The notes under the pieces: generated by a model | What the model was told of the DNA's origin: nothing | The model's input: only the letters and a program-made list of their open reading frames with translations | Database searches by the model: none | Shown here: one piece after another, positions 24,300 to 35,149 of the stretch | Position numbering within the stretch: position 1 is the stretch's first letter | Layout of the letters: each line of letters begins with the position of its first letter | Made by a program: the position numbers and the translations under genes | Assembly: GCA_022828595.1 (NCBI GenBank) | Contig: JAKGHH010000001.1 | Span: 69,374,401-69,438,400 of the forward strand | DNA length: 64,000 bases | Origin: Nelumbo lutea | Taxonomy: Eukaryota; Streptophyta; Magnoliopsida; Proteales; Nelumbonaceae | Direction of reading: 5' to 3'

Positions 24300-25750
24300 A
24301 TTCTAAGGTCATGGAGCTCGGCGTTGTTGAAATAGTCAGTGTCATTGGTGAGGTCGATCTATTCATTTTTAGGTGAGTCATCTTCCCTTTGTCCTGCCCT
24401 TTTTTCATTATGTCTACTGTTGAGTCTAGGGAAGAGAGGGGTCAGACCTACCAGGATGAAGAGGGGTCCTCGGCCCAAGAGCGGTGAGGTTCCCATAAGA
24501 GGGCCTCATTTTCCCATCAACCACCTAAGAGCAAGTCCGAGTTCGGTCCCACCGAGCTAACTATCGAGGATGCTTAAGAGATTGTAGCTCAATATAGGAT
24601 CCTAGACCAGTTCAATTATTTCTTTCCCCTTGGGATGTACCTTTGAGAACATGATGAGGACGAGATCACCGTCTTTGAGGAGGCCCTAAGGGCGGATCTT
24701 CGGTTCCCCCTTCATCCACTTATTCCTGAGGTGTTAAACTACTACAATGTCAGTTTAGGTCAGGTTTATCCCAGCATATGCCAATTGAAGCGGAATCCTT
24801 TCAAGATGTATAACTACTACTTGTCCTACCAATCTGGGTGTAAGCTGCTGAACAACTTCCCCTCTAAGGTAGCAAACTAGAAGAGGAAGTATTTCTTCCT
24901 TGACCAAAGTGGTGAATGTCCACCCCAACAGCCTGGAGAGAGGGGACTAGGGATATCGGGGAGGATACATTGAGTGAGTGGATGCAGATAAGGGTGCAAG
25001 TCTTAGTGGACAGGAGGTCGAAGCTAAGTGAATTCTTGGCCGAGGAGAAGTTGATCCAAGCCGGGGCTGAGTCCTCTGGGTAGGTCGTCATTCTAGGCTC
25101 GGGCATTTCCCTTTCCCCTTTTTGATTTGACTCATCTTTTGACTTATCAAGCAGGAAACATGCCAAGCGTGCCAACTTCTGGGCTGTTTCAAGCCATGAA
25201 CAAGAAGGTGACAACCCAAGAAACTCCTCAGGTTACTGCTCTCGAGCCTACCAAGTGGAGTGCAGCTGAAGCCATGTCGGTGGTCGATTTGATTGAGGAA
25301 GAATGGCCAGAGGGGACCTCACTAGAATCCAAGGTCGCCTGGACTTCTGGGAAGCCTCTTCTATCACTTGGGGGTGAGGCGACCGTTGGTTCAAACGTTG
25401 AGGAGCTGGAGCTTAAGAGTCAGGAGTTGCAAGAGAAGGAAGCTGAAATCACAAAGCAACACTTAAAGCTTTTCGACTATGTTCATGTTGTTGAGGTATG
25501 CGTAGTTGAGGAATATAAGACCTCCTCAGACTCTCAAAGCTGTGCCGAATGCTTGTGGCCTCGATGTGCCCAGATTTTGACCTGGGAAAAGTTGAAGACC
25601 TTGGCATGCACCAATGAGATGATGGGTCAGGTCGACCAAGAACCTGACTCCAAGGAGGAAGATAAGGTCATGGGCAATGAGGGTGGCACGGATGGAAAAA
25701 CTAGTACTGAAGCCGGTGGAGTGGATTCTGTAGGCATCGAGGAGCCCTAA
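24300..25750 (+). pseudogene. Antisense ORF of Tat gypsy element (Transposase_28-like)
   Basis: Runs opposite to the element's own transcription, between the 3' LTR and pol. Conceptual reading gives ADLRFPLHPLIPEVLNYYNV, then GQVYPSICQ...NPFKMYNYYLSYQSG and KLLNNFPSKV...KYFFL, as in the 'putative gypsy type transposon' domain (Pfam Transposase_28, from memory). The last part is an open 207-codon frame (25127-25750) with a predicted coiled coil (EELELKSQELQEKEAEITKQ) and an acidic C-terminus. The earlier part has stops and candidate introns. The equivalent ORF at 61200-63017 shares KLL..FPSKV..WK..YFFL. Function of these ORFs is unknown. Confidence 0.65.
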
Positions 25751-26339
25751 AATGTTTGATTTTGTAGCCTCTTTTCTTGGACCCCTATGTAAATGTTGTA
25801 TGTCCAGCCTCCAATCTTCACTGTCTTGCAAAAACCTCTTGTTTTTTTCGTGTAGCCATGTACTTTGCCTTTTGTGGATGAAGTCAGTTTTTTGCATATA
25901 TTGTGCCCCCTTTGGTGCTTTTTATTTTTTTGTTTTAGGAAATGGGCTAAGTATAAAACAAGAGGTGAAGTCACGATGTACACTAACGTTGGGTGCCAAA
26001 GCGAATAAGTTTACCAAGATTTCAGCTAAGTTAAAATGTTGTCAACTACCGATGTCTTCTAGGGTCGGACTAGGGTGCCTTAGACTTCTCGGCTAAGTCA
26101 AAATGTTACCGAATTTTTTACGTCTTCTAAGGTCGGCCAAGGTTGCCTTAAAACTGAGAGCGGTTTGGATTCCCCTTAATCTTTTAGCTAAAGTGCCCTA
26201 GTACAGGTCAGCTCGACTAGGTCCTTGTAGCGGGCGGTCTATGTTTTCGTACTTTGCATAATTTGTGGCTTTTGTGGATGTAGCTTGAAACTCAAAAGCC
26301 CTCACAAACAGTACCTCTTTAGGTTGTCAACGTTCCACG

Positions 26340-26420
26340 CACAAGGTACCTACCTCCCATCCAAGGTTTTGAGCTCATACGTTCTTTCACCGATCACCCT
26401 TGAAACTCTGTAGGGGCCTT
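26340..26420 (-). pseudogene. Gypsy integrase C-terminal tail fragment
   Basis: The minus strand reads KGPYRVSRVIGERTYELKTL, the conserved end of Tat pol (compare WEGPYRVFRVIGENAYDLETL at the right edge). It stops at the fusion point near 26421. Confidence 0.75.
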
Positions 26421-26702
26421 TCGCTTTTTCTTTCCCGATTTGCCACCTTTAACAAGCATGGCAATCAGCCTATCCTTCTTAATCAGTTCTTCAGCCCTTT
26501 GCAACATATTGTTGAGTTCCTAAAGAATAACTTTTATCTTATTCATGTTGTAATTCATGATAAACTGATTGAATGAGGGAGGCAAGAAATTTAAGACAAC
26601 ATCAATTTTAGTGTCATCATCCAGCCCTGAACTGAGAGCCTCCAATTCATTGATATAACCCATCATCTTTAGACAATGGTCATGAACCTGTTGGTTCTCA
26701 TA
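26421..26702 (-). pseudogene. Ty1/copia gag fragment (UBN2-type)
   Basis: Reading the minus strand: VHDHCLKMMGYINELEALSS, then LDDDTKIDVVLNFLPPSFNQ and FIMNYNMNK, a stop, then LNNMLQRAEELIKKDRLIAM and GGKSGKKK. This is the middle of the copia gag domain with its usual basic end, just short of the zinc knuckle. No copia pol, LTR or knuckle follows. It joins the gypsy tail in a different frame. Confidence 0.8.
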
Positions 26703-28548
26703 CAATATACATCATCACTTTTAGAGAATACCATTCTACGATAGTTTACCTACAAAACCAAATTAAATTAAAATTGTGAAATAGAACAGGGCAAAAGAAG
26801 TTGTTTTAACATCCGACAATGAAAATTCTGTCTATAAGACTATAACCCACCTCAGTTAAACTTGTTACAGAACCTAAACTGAATCTACAATTTTAACTGC
26901 AAAACCAAACTATTTTGACATCCAGAAAAATAAGGGCGGAGCCCCTGTTTTGACGTCCAAAACAACAACAAAAATATTGTCTGTAAGTCGCATTAGTTTA
27001 CCTACTACAAAACTAATCCCCCGTTGAGCTTGATTGTTGAAAAACCCAAACAAAGATTTGAAAGAGAAGACGGAGTGGGGCTTGATTGTAGGAATAAAAT
27101 AGAATGGGATGATAGCTTGAGAGCAAACTGAGTTTATTGTGGAGCTTGATCGTTGGAACAGGACGATAGAATGGGAAACGATGATAGCTCGAGACCAAAC
27201 TGAGTGAGAGAGACATTTGGAATACCCTGGCGGGAGATGCTTCGTAAGTCCGAACATCTCTTGCGCGTCATTGGACTTCATTGTTATTACGTGGATTTAA
27301 AAAAAATAGAAAAAAAATCAAAATTTTGAGAAATTAGGAAAGGAGTAGTAGGGGAGACAGGAGAGACGTGCTGACATGGCACGTCCAATTTTAAATATAT
27401 AATTTAAAACTTGATTTTTTGATAATATAACCTTAATAATGACACTAAAATAGTCAATTATTTATATGCATTTTTAACCAAAATTACCTTATCACTCAAA
27501 TTTATCATTTTAAGATAAAATATAATAAAAATTATAAGAAAATTGGAAAATCTATTTTTTTAAGGCTTAAAGCATATTTCATTCCGTCAAGAGATTGATA
27601 CAAAGAATTGCTAATAAGGCCAACCAAAAATTCAGATACAATTTCTCAAGATGAACAAAATATAGAAATGGATGAAAGAGAACCAAAAGAACTTCTACAA
27701 CCAAACAAAGGTGAATTAAAATCACCAATAGAAGTAGATAAGCACAACTCCAATCCACCACAAGCTACAAGTGAAACTGACAATAGAGGTTTCCAAAAGA
27801 GACTGTAACCAACAAGGGAGGTCGCCAATCCGCAAAAGACGGAAAAAGCCCCACACATTATAACTGCTACCAGAGACTATAAGTACCATCCATAATTGCT
27901 TTCGTCCGAGAATTGTGCCATGAACTGCATCTATTGGAGAATCATGAACTAACTCAATCATGGACAACAAGACGTGAAGCAACACCTACCGGTGTCGATC
28001 GCCCGATAAATGATTTAAGAGAAGTAACCCCAAGTCAAAACGCCTATAGAAAGAAAAAAAAAAAAGTATAAAAAAGAGGTCAAAAAAGAACAATGAAAAA
28101 GAAAAGAGCAAACAAATGGGGAAAAACGACAGAAGATAAGGAGAAACCAAATGGGAGAACAGAGAGAAAGAACAAAAGGTGAAACCAAGTGAGAGAACAG
28201 AAACGAAAAAAGAAAGCAAGGGAGGAGGGAAACAAAAAGATAAGAGAGAGAAATGGAGAACGGAGAAAACAAAAGAACAAAGAGGGGACTCCAACGAGCC
28301 ATCCCAAAATAAAACTCTAAGGTGGAAACAGACAAGGAAATGAGAGAACATAAGCCTCGAGAAAACTCGAAAAGAAGCCTCTCTCGAGATAGAGAGAGAA
28401 CAATACAAGTGCCAGAACGTAAATTTACAAATTCAATTACATTTATAAATGGGGACAAAATGATAAAACCAGAACCAACAAAATCGGTTTGGTTCGGTTC
28501 GACCAGTCGGTAAGAACCGACCTATTGACAGTTCTCATACCGCGGAGA
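26703..28548. other. Spacer with a purine-rich tract, no gene
   Basis: Direct repeats of TTGATTGTTGAA/CTTGATCGTTGGAA and CTGAGTGAG type words lie near 26900-27200. From about 28040 to 28400 the plus strand is strongly purine-biased (GAAAGAAAAAAAAAA, GAGAGAGAAATGGAGAACGG), which produces Phe/Ser/Leu-rich open frames on the minus strand that I do not regard as genes. An ACCGGTT/GGTTCGGTT patch lies near 28490. Confidence 0.4.
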
Positions 28549-28671
28549 GCCTGCAGTTCCGCGGGTTGGAACGTTTCTGAGACGACCTCTCTTCACGTCC
28601 GCTTCTCCAGTCTCCACCTATTTGCATTTGCAGAGGAGGAGCTTTATTGCTGCAGCAACCACCATTGAGCG
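28549..28671 (+). other. Possible 5' UTR exon (speculative)
   Basis: A locally GC-richer tract (CCGCGG...CTCTTCACGTCCGCTTCTCCAG) ends in a good donor, GAGCG|GTATGTTT at 28671/28672, without any open frame. It could be a non-coding first exon of the mitochondrial ACP gene, which has a splice acceptor in front of its ATG at 36433. It could equally belong to nothing. Confidence 0.2.
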
Positions 28672-30639
28672 GTATGTTTCCCTTTTCCTCATTCTCCTCC
28701 TCATACAAAGTTAGCATCACCTAGGGAAGTCCCCAAGTTGTAGCTTGCGGCTGCAGCAGAATGCCAACCATTTTTACGCCCTAACGGCTTCATTTGGAAC
28801 TAAAATCTGGGCGTAATGCGTAGTATGCAAATTGCCTCCCAGTACCATTGCGAGTAGGTTAGGGTTTTTCACTTAAATCGCATCTCCGTAAACCACGAGA
28901 CTTGACTGGTTTGAATTGAATATCTCAAGGTCGCGCTCTACGTGGGAATTATGACTTTACAGGAGGCTTTAGGATTTTCTTTGTTCGGCTAGGTAATAAT
29001 TTTTCCTTTGTTCTGTAGAGAAGGTTTTAGGTTGTTAATTGTGCTTTAGGTAATAATTATTCTCTTATTTCAGCTCTATAAATCAGTTTGGTAGGTTTCT
29101 AATCGTGGCTTCTCAGAAAGAGTTTTATATTAGTTGATTTTGATCCGCAGGGTTATGCTCAAGAAGTAGAGGCTGATTTAAAGTGATTTGTAGTAGTATT
29201 ATGCAACTTTAGTTGTTCTATCCTCTTAGAGCCTATGAATACATCCATTAGAAACGTCCTTATGTCTTGTTATGTAATATAGAAGCTTTCCTACTTGTTT
29301 GTGGGTCAGTTAAAGGTTTTGTTGTCAACCTTGTGGCTCTGAAGGTTTTGAAAAACTTGGTTGTTGCTGGACAGGGTTGAAAGGTTGGTGAGTTCATACT
29401 ATGTCTTGTTAACAGTGAGATGGTTGGATATAGTTGGTACCCAATTGTGGTTCTGGTGCTGTAGTGGGCTTGAGTGTTTCAGCTTGATCAATCAGGACTA
29501 CAAATTACTATGTCAAACTAACTTGTAACAGCTTACACTGTAAATTATGTATTATAGATCAATAAATGCTTTAATCGCTACTCATAAAAAATAGAAGAAC
29601 TTTGGAGAAAGAGAGATACCTATCACCCTGTTGTCCTGTACAAAAAAAAAAAAAAAATCTATACTTCAACAGTGCATAAGCTTATTACAGAATTTTTGTG
29701 AACAAATAGCTTCTGTCACTTACTTGTAATGTCACATTGTTGAATTGTATCATGTGTTTGCATCCACTTGTAACTCACTCGCTTGCCACTTCCTAGGGTT
29801 ACATCATGAATTTGTTATCTATTTCACCTTTGACCCTCAACTAAATACTATGTAAAAAATTAAACCCAGTTTAAACTTTTGATGTGAAAGTTTGAAATTG
29901 CAAAAATATACCTGCTATCTATTTTACTTTTTTGCATTAGTTAATTTGTTTGTTTGACTTAACTGCTTCATTTTTGCATTGTTCCAAAGTGGAATTCTTT
30001 TTGGTGTGTTTTTTGGTAGGCGGTAGGCTTTCTCTGAACAAGTTGAGATCCCCTGCCAACAAAACACATTCTAACTCCTTTCCAACATGATCTGACACTG
30101 CACATTTCACTATGATACTGGGACCTGCCTTGTATGAGATGTGTGGTGTCATAATTATGCAGTAATCTTAATTAATGTCCTTAGACAATTCCATTGTCCC
30201 TTAAATATTTAGATGCTTCTTTTAATTGATTTTGCTTTTAGATACTCTTACCTCTAGCATTTGTTTGGAACTTTGCTTACTGATACCCTACTAGACAGTA
30301 GTGGATTTAGACACTTTCCTTGCTCAAGCTCTATTGAATGCTATTATATGTTAAATAGTAAATATTTCAGTTTGCATGGTATCACATTCATTCTGTTAGC
30401 TTTATAAGGATTTACAAGCTATGTTCTTGCTGTCAAATCTCATAGATGATAATTTGCTTTGCTGTTGCATGACATGGGGCATTTTGGAGGACTTAAAAAA
30501 TGACTTCTGAGGGCATCTATTTTCTACTTATAAGGATATTCAGTGACATATTCTCTATTAGGTTTACATGGGGTTCCTACAATCAGAGAATCCCAACATG
30601 TGAGGGGACTTAACTTTAATAGAGAATTAGGAATGGAAG
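28672..30639. other. Non-coding stretch, no gene recognised
   Basis: T-rich and without domain-bearing frames. A 71-codon minus-strand frame at 29937-30152 has an unusually protein-like composition but I know no match. The sequence could be intron if the exon at 28549 is real. Confidence 0.35.
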
Positions 30640-30990
30640 GCGGGGTGGTTCTGTGTTTTTCTGCATTTTCTTTTTGGCTGAAATATATTATTTTTTTAAA
30701 ATAGTATCAAATACTGTGTATTTCTACTTTTTTGCTGAAATATATATATATATTCAAATTTGTATCAATTTATGTATTTTTCTGCATTTTCTTATTTTTT
30801 TTGGATGTAATATATAATTTTTTTTTTTAATTTTTACCATTTTCTGTGTTTTTCTACAATTTCTTCCTTTTGGGACTGAAATAAATAATTTTGCTAAATT
30901 TTTATTAAAACAATTTCTGTGTTTTCCTGCATTTTTTTTTATTTTTTATTAATTTTTGTCTTTCTGCATTATTTGTTTTTTTCTATGTTT
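30640..30990. repeat. Degenerate tandem repeat, about 60-80 bp units
   Basis: Five to six imperfect repeats of a T-rich unit: TCTGTGTTTTTCTGCATTTTC, then a TGGCTGAAATATAT-like part and a run of T. Recognisable starts lie near 30650, 30715, 30775, 30850, 30918 and 30960. No coding potential. Confidence 0.65.
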
Positions 30991-31752
30991 TTCCGGTTCT
31001 TTCCACATGGCATGTGAATATGGAATGTAATTCTGTTTTTCTAAAATTAATCACTTTGTGTGGATGGGTCAAAGTTGGTGGGTTATGATGGGCAGAGTTG
31101 CAACCCAATAATATGTAATTAGTATCTGTTACTATTGAGTGTGGGTGGGTAATGGATGGGTCTGTATTCAACATGCATCCAACCCAGCCTAACTTTCTCC
31201 ATTTTCCACCCCTACTACTGTGCAAAAGAACTTGGCATTTATGATGACTGGTTGGTTGAAAGTTTTAGGATGTCATCTTTTCTGTTCCTTTTTTTTCTTA
31301 AGATCTATGCCTTTCCAAGTCAAATCAAAATTGGAGTTGCTCTGCTCTAGCATTTCAAGTTTGATTCATAAGGCAGACAATTAGAGATAAAGCACTGTTA
31401 ACCCCTAATCAAGTACTGTATTTCTTAATTCTTATTACCGGCACACCTTTGCTTTCAGGGTGCTGTGCTCCATTGTTAAATCTTTCCTTCATAAAACCAT
31501 TATAAATTTTATCTAAGCAATGGTAGAAGTATTGGAACTTGGAGACTGTTTTAACTCCCCCACCCCCACATGCAACACTCAACCTTTGAATCTTATGTCA
31601 TCTTCAGAAATTCCTAAAATTGGTTTTGTAAGTATAACGCTAATTATGTCATGTATAAGTTTTTATCATTTGCAAGCAATTCGTCGACAAGTAATTGGAG
31701 CAAACCCAAATAGAGCTCTTCTGATATGCATTATTTTTGTTAGGGTGGAAGC
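30991..31752. other. Spacer, no gene
   Basis: Non-coding by inspection; no repeat or RNA gene recognised. Confidence 0.35.
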
Positions 31753-32656
31753 TGATGAATCAATTTTTTGGTGATGTATCAATTTTTTTGTGCTAAGTAC
31801 CTCGTCATTTGGTCTGAGCTGGGGGCAGATTAGGTGCCAAGTTAACTAGGCCGAGCTGGGCAGGTTAGGTGTCGAACTGACTGTGCCGAGCTAGGCAGGT
31901 TAGGTGATGAGCTTACCAGAGTGTCGAGCTGCCTATTAGGTGTCGAGCTGCCTATTAGGTGCCGAGTTGACCAGAGTACCGAACTGACCAAAGTGCCGAG
32001 CTGCCTATTAGTTGTCGAGCTGACCAGAGTGCCGAGATGGATTGATTGTTGAGCTTCGTCATTCTTTAGAGACCTACGAGGAACCAATGTCAGAGGACCC
32101 GGGGTGGCTAACCCGGCGAGATCGGTCCGATGCTTAAGCCAGTACTCTCATAGTAGACTATGAGTTAAAAATCACAAAGTATGAGAGCTAGAATATGCTT
32201 ACTTGCCCCCCCCCCCCTATGCCATTGGGGTCGGTGCCTTTATATAGGCATAGTTTGGCGTGGGCTTCACGCACTGCATCCGAGATTTCCAAGAAATCGT
32301 CTAAGTGGTCCGAGATTCCCTGAGGTAACCACCATGCACATTGACCACCCTCCAGATCGTTCGGCAAGTGGACCAACTTCCAAGGATCGTGGAGTGTTTG
32401 GATATGCATGCCGAATTTGTCGGCGAGCACGTCTTGCAGGTCACCAGGTTAGCACCTGTGCCAGGCCGCCAGGTCGCGTCTGGGCTAAGCCGCTAGGTCG
32501 CGTCAAGGCCAGGCCGTCAGGTTGCTAGTTCGCGCCAGGGCCAGGCCGCCAGGTCACACCTGGGCCAGGCTGCCAATTCACGCCTATGCTAGGCTGCCAG
32601 TTCGCGCCTATGCCATGTGTCACAATATCATTGGAGGGCCAAATCCGCCCTCATCA
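31753..32656 (-). mobile_element. Solo LTR (904 bp), related to the 15.6-kb element
   Basis: Plus strand TGATGAATCA...CCCTCATCA, flanked on both sides by GAAGC (31748-31752 and 32657-32661), an exact 5-bp target duplication. There is no interior and no second LTR, so this is a solo LTR left by recombination. On the minus strand its start (TGATGAGGGCGGATTTGGCC) and its GCCAGGTCGCG minisatellite (32440-32610) match the LTRs at 15636 and 41410. The repeated GTCGAGCTGCC units near 31900-32040 form a second minisatellite. Confidence 0.88.
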
Positions 32657-32689
32657 GAAGCCATCACAGTAAATCAGTTGACTTCAATG

Positions 32690-33477
32690 AGATTTTTTTT
32701 TAAGATAAATAAATAAGAAACTATATTAATGATAAAAAGATACAAGTGTCTTGAGTGACAATGTTACCACCCAGTAAAACAAAAGAGAAGCTACAATATA
32801 ACCATACAAAAACAGACCAAACTCAAAGCCCATACAAAATTAAACTAACAAAGTAGACCACAAATTTGAACCAAAATCTTCTTTTTTGTCTGCCAATAAA
32901 TTCTGGAAGAATTAAGACTAATTTTGAGCTGATTGTCACCATTAATTTTTCCTTTCTCTTCATCTTTCCATCAAAAAAATTTCTATTTCTTTCCTTTCTC
33001 AGCTCCCAACAGACATCAAAAGGAATGCAGCTCCAGATGATTTTTACTTTGATGTTTCCTAATAGCCTTGGCTACGCTTCAAAAATATCTGCACACTTAG
33101 CAGAAGACCAACCATCAATGCTGAAAAGCTTGAAGAAAAAAGCCCATGTTCCTTTTGCAAAATTGCAACTAACCATTAAATGCTAATCTGCTCAGCATTA
33201 TAAAACCTCTCTTCTTCAGCTTGTCTTGTGTAAGGACACTGCCCATTGACACCAGCCATGCAAAAGCCTTCACTCTTGGAGGAATTGGTTTCCCCCAAAT
33301 TCCTTTGAGAGAAGAAGATTCTACTTGATTCCTTATTAATGCATTGTAAAGAGATTTAACAGTAAATCTTCCATTCTTACACTCTTTCCACCACTTTTCA
33401 TCTGCCACCTTAGGATCAATTGCCTTTTGCAATACTGACAGCAGCCTTGTACAGTCATCAATTTCCCAATCCAACAA
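32690..33477 (-). mobile_element. L1-type LINE fragment 1, zf-RVT region and 3' end
   Basis: The minus strand at 33169-33477 reads EKWWKECKNGRFTVKSLYNA and GIWGKPIPPRVKAFAWLVSM, the zf-RVT region after reverse transcriptase. The part to 32690 is decayed, and a T-run at about 32692-32701 is consistent with the poly(A) tail. The 5' portion (endonuclease, RT) is missing. Confidence 0.75.
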
Positions 33478-33714
33478 AGGTCCCCTAAAGTATATTATAG
33501 AATGGTTATCAATACATTTATTATAATTTTTTTTGTATGGATATTATAGAATGGTTATGGATTCTCTTTGAGGCTTTAATTTATTATATTGCATTCATTT
33601 AAAGATGAAGAGTCTGAGGTTTTTGGGTTAGATGGTTATGATTGAAGTAGAATATCTTCTTTGAGGGCCCCAATTCAATGCTACTTCCAGTAAGGTCTAG
33701 GATGGTTGATGGAA

Positions 33715-34090
33715 TCATATTCTCCTTGTTCTAATAATGCAAGTACAACATGTTTTTTTTTTACAAATCATAAATAGTGTTTTCAGTTCCATGGTGCACG
33801 TTTGTGGATGACATTGTTTTAATTGATGAAACTCATTTTTTTTGTTTTTTGAGAAATGGTGAATATTATTAATAGAAAGGATAAGATAAGGCTGCTGAGG
33901 GAGAGATTTCCTCAACAGCCAAATACAAGTAGCTAGTGAGAGTAGCCACTCATCCTCCCCACATAAACAACAGTGGTTAACAAGAGTCATTCCTTTCTTC
34001 CTCAACACACCTATAGAAGGATTAAATGCAAAATTAAGCTTATGGACTAATTCCTTAGAAACAAGAGGTTTTAAAGTAAGTAGGACTAAA
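33715..34090 (-). mobile_element. L1-type LINE fragment 2, zf-RVT piece
   Basis: The minus strand reads LRKKGMTLVNHCCLCGEDEW, a zf-RVT zinc-binding motif, followed by decayed sequence. A T-run at 33840 (plus strand) may be a tail. It abuts fragment 3, so the two may be nested or adjacent insertions. Confidence 0.6.
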
Positions 34091-34104
34091 ACAGAGTTTA
34101 TGAC

Positions 34105-35039
34105 ATGTAATTTTTTTTATCAGTAACAGAAAACTTTCATTAATTAAGAAAATGTTTAATTACAAAGGTGGGGGAAGGTAAACCCTCTTACCTCACCCCC
34201 AAAAGGAAAATTACAGTGTAGCCCAAAACAAATGATTTCTTCGACCCCCTGTTTAGCCAAAGCATCTATAAATGAATTGGCACATCTTTTAATCCACTGG
34301 ACATGCACATCTATTCCTTGAGTTAACCACTTGAATTGCCTCCATTCATTAATGTATGTCCATAACCCATCACCTGTCTTCTCTATCCAGCCAATCACCA
34401 CTTGTGAATCTCCTTCAATAATCAACCTGTTTATATTCAGCTCCTTAGCCCTTTTCACTCCGTCCAACAGAGCCAGAATTTCTGCTCTCAGTGAATCCCC
34501 AACTCCAATTACTCCTGAAAAAAGAGCTATTACCGAACCTACATCCAATCTGAAAACACCACCAACCCTTCTGCTCTCAGTGAATCCCCAACTCCAATTA
34601 CTCCTGAAAAAAGAGCTATTACCAAACCTACATCCAATCTGAAAACACCACCAACCCTGGATGGCCCTGGATTTCCTTCACTGCTCCCATCAAAGTTGAG
34701 TTTGATGAAACCTTCCATCGGGGGGTGCCACAAAGGATGGACATTGATTCTGCTTGGCACTGAGACTGCTATTTCCTACCAATTGTTCACAATGGTCTCT
34801 GTTGGAACATCATCAAATAGGTTCATTGTCTTTACCCACTGTGCTACCCTCAAAATAATCACTTCTATAAATGTGTCCCTGCTTCTTTCTTTTTCAGCTA
34901 ATATCCTTTGGTTCCTTTCCTCCCAAATCGTCCAACAAACCACTGCCCTGGTGCACCTCCACAAAATTTTTCCCCTCTCTATGATCTGACTACCAACAGA
35001 ATAGATGAAGAGGCTTCGAATGCTTGACGGGGGAGTCAA
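34105..35039 (-). mobile_element. L1-type LINE fragment 3, zf-RVT end and RNase H
   Basis: Minus strand: RAVVCWTIWEERNQRILAEK (34900-34960), then FIKLNFDGSSEGNPGPSRVG with the first catalytic Asp (about 34690), LLDGVKRAKELNINRLIIEG and DSQVVIGWIEKTG with the later Asp, and IKRCANSFIDALAKQGVEE near the end. The T-run at 34109-34116 fits a poly(A) tail. An 89-bp tandem duplication interrupts RNase H. Confidence 0.8.
34482..34659. repeat. 89-bp tandem duplication within LINE RNase H
   Basis: Units 34482-34570 and 34571-34659 are almost identical (CTGCTCTCAGTGAATCCCC starts each). The unit is not a multiple of 3, so it shifts the RNase H frame. Confidence 0.88.
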
Positions 35040-35149
35040 CCTACAACCAAATAAAGAGAGAAACCACTCCCAAATAGATGAAATAAAAGGGCAGGATATA
35101 AGTAAGTGAGAGCATGACTAGATTAGGATTAGAGACCAAGAGATGTGAA

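Larger units (their letters stand above)
23245..26420 (-). mobile_element. Tat-lineage Ty3/gypsy element, 3' part only
   Basis: Minus-strand element. Its 3' LTR is on the left (23245-23956), preceded on its own strand by a purine-rich tract (plus strand TTGCCCCCACTCCC at about 23957). Inside are an ORF on the opposite (plus) strand (24300-25750) and, at 26340-26420, the end of the integrase. The rest of gag-pol and the 5' LTR are missing; at about 26421 the sequence changes abruptly to a copia gag. An ORF antisense to pol next to the 3' LTR is a known property of Tat elements. Confidence 0.75.

Noticed and set aside
28000..28458. Minus-strand frames rich in Phe, Leu and Ser that look like a membrane protein
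   Set aside because: They are the complement of a purine-biased tract; three overlapping frames are open at once and no start context or splice pattern supports a gene.
29937..30152. Minus-strand frame with protein-like composition (GKELECVLLAGDLNLFRESL)
   Set aside because: No family is recognised and there are no flanking exons; kept only as a remark.
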